A stretch of DNA of 22,662 bases from an uncultured Christensenella sp. (GTDB lineage Bacteria; Bacillota; Clostridia; Christensenellales; Borkfalkiaceae), in contig CAJTRW010000007.1 in the NCBI GenBank assembly GCA_910578765.1, positions 47,365 to 70,026 of the forward strand, written 5' to 3'. Positions 19,590-22,662 of the stretch are shown in pieces. Under the pieces are notes generated by a model. The model was not told where the DNA came from and did no database searches. It was given only the letters and a program-made list of their open reading frames with translations. The position numbers and the translations under genes were made by a program. Every line of letters begins with the position of its first letter. Positions within the stretch are counted from its first letter, which is position 1.

Positions 19590-19771
19590 TGATTTGTTAC
19601 CTTTATTTTCGTTGTAACTGTATCGTTACGAATAACGATATGTATATATTCGCCACATTTAGAGCATTTAGTGTAGCCCTCTAAACCGTTCTTTGCTTGT
19701 ATCAAAACACCTTTGCAGTTGGGACAGCAAGCATAAAAGTACGGCACTTTTTCTTTTTTAATTTCGTCCAT
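19586..19771 (-). CDS. small zinc-ribbon protein (61 aa)
   Basis: It contains C-C-P-N-C near residues 15-19 and C-S-K-C near 36-39, with I-H-I-V-I-R-N-D-T-V after them. The spacing and following strand match the 52-residue protein immediately downstream, so the two are probably tandem duplicates. It starts three bases after the MarR gene and is in the same operon. Function unknown. Confidence 0.65.
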   Translation of the reverse strand: MDEIKKEKVPYFYACCPNCKGVLIQAKNGLEGYTKCSKCGEYIHIVIRNDTVTTKIKVTNQ

Positions 19772-19774
19772 ATA

Positions 19775-20230
19775 TTATTGAATTGTATCTTGATTTTTAA
19801 GTAACAATTCTGATAATGTAGAATGTAACGATTTATTTGCATCACTATCAAAGAAAAAAGTTTTATCTACTTTATCAACCGCCTTTACGGCTTTACTCAA
19901 AAGACTTTTACCCATTTCAGTATTTATAATGGAATTAGCCCGCGTGTCCGTTTCGTGCTGCGAACGAGAGATTAAACCCTTTTTAGCGAGTAGTCTAACC
20001 GTAGACGATACAGTCATAACGTCTATCATTGAAAAGTCCGATATGTTCTTTTGCGTAACGGTTTTATCCTGTTCGGTCAATTCCTCGATAACCGCTAATA
20101 TAACAAATTGCGTATGCGTTAAATCATACGCTTGCAAAACTTTCTTTATTTTTCTTTGCCATAGCATAGACACTTGCCAAAAAAGCAATCCCATACTTTC
20201 TTTATGATTTTTTATTTCTGAAAATCGCAT
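19775..20230 (-). CDS. MarR-family transcriptional regulator (151 aa)
   Basis: A full-length MarR protein: helical start (L-L-F-W-Q-V-S-M-L-W), the recognition region with T-Q-F-V-I-L-A-V-I, winged helix at about 58-100 (T-Q-K-N-I-S-D-F, D-V-M-T-V-S-S-T-V-R-L-L, K-G-L-I-S-R), the D-T-R-A wing, and a long C-terminal dimerisation helix. MarR proteins repress genes until a small molecule or oxidant binds. Its position after the SRPBCC gene, and a dyad (TAAGT-n2-ACTTA) at 20654-20665 next to the promoter, suggest it regulates its own operon. The start follows the previous stop by four bases without a ribosome binding site, so it is translationally coupled. Confidence 0.92.
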   Translation of the reverse strand: MRFSEIKNHKESMGLLFWQVSMLWQRKIKKVLQAYDLTHTQFVILAVIEELTEQDKTVTQKNISDFSMIDVMTVSSTVRLLAKKGLISRSQHETDTRANSIINTEMGKSLLSKAVKAVDKVDKTFFFDSDANKSLHSTLSELLLKNQDTIQ

Positions 20231-20234
20231 AGAA

Positions 20235-20636
20235 TTATAGGGTTATAAGCCGTTGCATACATTCAGGTATATTTGCAACAATACCTTTACCCATACCCTC
20301 CATTTGTATATCGTTACCACCCTCAATAGTTACAGTGTGCGTAACTGTAACCAATTCGCCGCACGGTTTAATCTCGTGACCGAATGTTACAATTATATTT
20401 CCAAGTTTTGATTGTGTAGTAAAACTTTTTTCTTTTTCGCACTCCACAATCGAAAAGGGCAATGCCGAGCCGTCAGCCATATTCATAACGCCATTTGAAG
20501 ATACAGCAAAATTACCAAACAAATCGACCGACTTAATGCCTTTGTCCCATAATTGCCATTTGTTGACATTGGAATACAAATCCCAAAGTTTTTGAACGGT
20601 TGTTTTTCCCGTTACAGAGTTTTCGTACTTGAACAT
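20235..20636 (-). CDS. SRPBCC / polyketide-cyclase-like protein (133 aa)
   Basis: The pattern of a START-like SRPBCC fold is visible: strand M-F-K-Y-E-N-S-V, helix (V-Q-K-L-W-D-L-Y-S-N-V-N-K-W) with W-D-K-G-I-K-S-V-D-L-F-G, then several beta strands (F-T-T-Q-S-K-L, L-V-T-V-T-H-T-V-T-I-E-G) and a C-terminal helix. Such proteins hold a small hydrophobic ligand. The natural ligand here is unknown; pairing with MarR suggests sensing or detoxifying a small molecule. The ATG at 20636 is chosen because GGAGGT lies seven bases upstream; a longer frame up to 20693 would run across the promoter. Confidence 0.85.
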   Translation of the reverse strand: MFKYENSVTGKTTVQKLWDLYSNVNKWQLWDKGIKSVDLFGNFAVSSNGVMNMADGSALPFSIVECEKEKSFTTQSKLGNIIVTFGHEIKPCGELVTVTHTVTIEGGNDIQMEGMGKGIVANIPECMQRLITL

Positions 20637-20653
20637 AAAATACCTCCATATTG

Positions 20654-20693
20654 TAAGTACACTTATTATAAATATTTTTACTATTTTTGTCAA
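20654..20693 (-). promoter_or_regulatory. consensus promoter and likely MarR operator
   Basis: On the minus strand a perfect TTGACA (20688-20693), a 17-base spacer and a perfect TATAAT (20665-20670). Directly downstream is the dyad TAAGT-n2-ACTTA (20654-20665), placed to block initiation when the MarR protein binds. Confidence 0.85.
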
Positions 20694-20991
20694 GTGCCTT
20701 GCAGTAAAAAAATAAATGTGATAGAATATAAAAGCAATTTACGACAATTTTATTGCAATAAATGCTTTATAGTTTTTGTATTCGCTTGTGCTTACCGCCT
20801 ATGGGCGGGATATCACCGCCTCGAAAAATTGTCAAGGGCGGCTATTTATCTCCCGTGAGGCATAAAGCCGCCGACCCTACGGGCAAACCCTTGACAATTT
20901 TCCTTCGTCGGCATTTTTTGCTAATTAAGGCGGGTAAGCACCAAAGCGAACACAAATTTTTAAGGCGCACACTACGCCAAAGGAGCAGACA
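20694..20991 (+). promoter_or_regulatory. structured leader before the serine recombinase
   Basis: There is no convincing ORF. AAAATTGTCAAGGG (20825-20838) and CCCTTGACAATTTT (20888-20901) are a perfect 14-base inverted repeat. Inside it GGCGGCT (20837-20843) pairs with AGCCGCC (20866-20872), and CCCGT (20852-20856) could instead pair with ACGGG (20879-20883). A small CCGCC/GGCGG hairpin precedes it (20795-20808). Alternative pairings and the position suggest an RNA switch or recombination site controlling the recombinase. The ribosome binding site AAAGGAG follows just before the ATG. Confidence 0.6.
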
Positions 20992-22554
20992 ATGAACAAC
21001 GCAGTTATTTATGCAAGGTACAGTTCACAAGGACAAAACGAGCAGTCTATCGAGGGGCAAGTACGCATTTGCACCGCATACGCCGAAGGCAAGGGTTTTA
21101 CTGTTGTAAAGACCTATATGGACAAGGCAAGGACGGGAACGAACGACAACCGCCCAGACTTTCAGAAAATGATAAGCGATGCGGACAAAGGCGCGTTTCA
21201 GTATATTATCGTTTACAAGTTCGATAGATTTGCACGCAACCGCATTGACAGTATAATGTACAAAGCACAGTTGAAAAAGCAGTACGGCATACGGGTAGTT
21301 TCGGCAACCGAGCCAGTCAGCGACGACGAGGGCGGCGAAATATACGAAATGTTTCTTGAATGGAACGACGAGAAATACAGCGAAAGACTTTCCAAGCGTG
21401 TGCGCGACGGACTGGACACAAGCGTTAAAAACGGAACGTATTGCGGCGGCTATCTTATTTACGGGTATAAGCTCATTGACACCGACAAGAAAGGCAACAA
21501 AGGCACGATACACAAAGTAGCCATTGACGAGGAACAAGCCAAAATTGTACGCTTTATCTTTACCGAGTACGCAAACGGCACGGACAAGAAAGAAATTGCC
21601 GACACACTAAACAAGCGGCATATACTTTACAAGGGCAAGCCGTTTACTTTCCGCACCTTTGAAAACTGGCTATCTAACGCCAAGTACACGGGCGAATTTA
21701 TGCACGGGCAACGGCTATGCACGAATACTTACCCCGCCATCATAGACAAGGTGACATTTGAAAAGGTGCAAAAGCGATTAAAGAAAAACAAGATACTTGC
21801 GGGAGCAAACTCCGCTATCGAGCCGTATTTGCTTACGGGTAAAGCGTTTTGCGGGCATTGTGGTACGCCTATGATAGCGGGCGGTGGCACAAGCAGATTA
21901 GGAAAGAAACATTACTATTACGTTTGCAAGCAGAAAAATAAAGCCCTCTGCGACAAGAAACGCGAGGACAAAGACAAACTGGAATTGTACGTTATACAAG
22001 TAGTACGCGACTTTTTAAGCGATAGAAAAATCGTCGAGAAAGCCGCGCAAGACACGATAAACTACCACGAGCAACGCACGGGCGACAACGGAATGAAAAG
22101 CATAGAGGCGCAAATACGGCACGCGCAAGACGAGGCGGAACAACTTACAAACGCCTTTATACTGGCGCGTAACGACCTACTGCGGGCGAATATAGAGCGT
22201 AAAATGCAAGAGGTTGAAATACTTATAAAAGACCTAACCGCACACAAGGCACAAATTGAATTAGAACGCGGGCAAAAGATAACCAAAGACAAGATTATTG
22301 ACTTTGTCGCTATGCTAATCACGGGCGACCCGAACGACAAGGAATACCAAAAGAAACTTATAGACCACCTCGTTTACAAGGTGTATGTTTACGACGATAC
22401 AGTAGTTACATATCTGACTTTCGGTAACGACAAGGAAATTAAAGAAATAGACCTTGCCGACAACGACAAGGTCTTATCTGTGATAAAGGTTCAATCTTTA
22501 TCGCCTTTGGTGCACCATAACATTAAAAAAGCGGTAAATAGCAATTTGAGCTGA
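20992..22554 (+). CDS. large serine recombinase (520 aa)
   Basis: This enzyme integrates or excises a mobile element through a covalent serine-DNA link. The N-terminal resolvase domain has Y-A-R-Y-S-S with the catalytic Ser at 11, E-Q-S-I-E-G-Q, and Y-K-F-D-R-F-A-R-N with the conserved arginines. A recombinase domain follows at about 155-265 (G-G-Y-L-I-Y-G-Y, then W-L-S-N-A-K-Y-T-G). The zinc ribbon at about 285-325 has C-G-H-C and a later C-x-C-type pair, with a long coiled coil at about 365-430 and a C-terminal strand region. The length is typical for the TnpX/phiC31-like class. AAAGGAG lies six bases before the ATG. It probably mobilises the module right of the tRNA fragment, whose ends are not visible to me. 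Confidence 0.95.
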   Translation: MNNAVIYARYSSQGQNEQSIEGQVRICTAYAEGKGFTVVKTYMDKARTGTNDNRPDFQKMISDADKGAFQYIIVYKFDRFARNRIDSIMYKAQLKKQYGIRVVSATEPVSDDEGGEIYEMFLEWNDEKYSERLSKRVRDGLDTSVKNGTYCGGYLIYGYKLIDTDKKGNKGTIHKVAIDEEQAKIVRFIFTEYANGTDKKEIADTLNKRHILYKGKPFTFRTFENWLSNAKYTGEFMHGQRLCTNTYPAIIDKVTFEKVQKRLKKNKILAGANSAIEPYLLTGKAFCGHCGTPMIAGGGTSRLGKKHYYYVCKQKNKALCDKKREDKDKLELYVIQVVRDFLSDRKIVEKAAQDTINYHEQRTGDNGMKSIEAQIRHAQDEAEQLTNAFILARNDLLRANIERKMQEVEILIKDLTAHKAQIELERGQKITKDKIIDFVAMLITGDPNDKEYQKKLIDHLVYKVYVYDDTVVTYLTFGNDKEIKEIDLADNDKVLSVIKVQSLSPLVHHNIKKAVNSNLS

Positions 22555-22569
22555 TTTTACCGCTTTTTT
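22525..22569 (+). terminator. terminator of the serine recombinase gene
   Basis: AAAAAAGCGGTAAA (22525-22538) and TTTACCGCTTTTTT (22556-22569) form a 14-base stem. The left arm lies within the last codons of the gene, and the T-run is the end of the right arm. Confidence 0.85.
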
Positions 22570-22614
22570 AGTTTTAATTTTCAAATAAAATAAATTATAT
22601 TATACACAAATCAT

Positions 22615-22657
22615 AACTACGCGTTCAACGCGTAGTTTGCACAAGCCCTAAAAGGGC
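22615..22657. repeat. two hairpins at the right edge
   Basis: AACTACGCG and CGCGTAGTT (22615-22637) pair around TTCAA, and GCCC/GGGC (22645-22657) follow. No T-tract is seen before the window ends. They could be part of an element end or a terminator of an unseen gene. Confidence 0.5.
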
Positions 22658-22662
22658 ATGGT

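Noticed and set aside
21025..21537. 170-residue minus-strand ORF opposite the serine recombinase
   Set aside because: The opposite frame has full catalytic motifs; this one has no start signal or recognisable pattern.

Overview
The window looks like the accessory DNA of a low-to-mid GC Gram-positive bacterium, probably an uncultured gut-type Clostridia lineage (Bacillota). The reasons are strong AGGAG-type ribosome binding sites, consensus sigma-A style promoters, DUF5348 and DUF3850 relatives, a large serine recombinase and a type II tRNA-Leu fragment. This placement is inference. No rRNA, intact tRNA, core chromosomal operon or CRISPR array is present.

Main element (somewhere left of the window to about 19091). 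A tyrosine integrase (17721-18944) ends 90 bp before a 3' fragment of a tRNA-Leu gene (19035-19091), which reads as the right attachment site. The reconstituted tRNA expected at the other end is not in the window, so the element is probably longer than 19 kb and continues past position 1. Almost all genes are on the minus strand in two tightly coupled operons. The structural-looking operon (16811 to 11790) encodes two anchored proteins with Ig-like regions, an 807-residue secreted and membrane-anchored protein, a 68-residue hydrophobic protein with a basic tail, and a small XRE regulator. The replication-type operon (11512 to 1662) encodes small zinc-ribbon, DUF5348, ParB/KilA-like and DUF3850 proteins, a lysine-rich protein, a Zot-like P-loop ATPase, winged-helix proteins, a DnaB replicative helicase, and a protein joining winged helices to the zinc-binding neck of DnaC-type loaders without the AAA+ domain. 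This resembles an inovirus-like or phage-plasmid element, but I see no rolling-circle Rep, no terminase, portal or tail genes, and no conjugation apparatus.

Control. Each operon starts at a strong leftward promoter whose -35/-10 spacer is filled by an operator. Each such promoter has a divergent XRE repressor gene (11609 and 17028) and a set of three related operators with almost the same spacing. Both repressor genes lack a Shine-Dalgarno sequence and may have leaderless mRNAs. Three compact transcription units lie on the opposite strand inside the replication operon (7326-7440, 7443-7597, 8153-8258). Each has a promoter, a short structured RNA and a terminator, and no ORF. The first and third are homologous to each other. 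I consider these the best candidates for something undescribed.

Right flank (19092-22662). A second module follows the attachment site. It holds a repeat and hairpin region, a minus-strand operon (SRPBCC protein, MarR regulator, two small zinc-ribbon proteins) behind a perfect consensus promoter, a long inverted-repeat leader, and a large serine recombinase. It may be another integrated element stacked on the same tRNA locus. At the far left edge an AT-rich, truncated AbiH-type defence gene sits next to a small conserved hypothetical gene.
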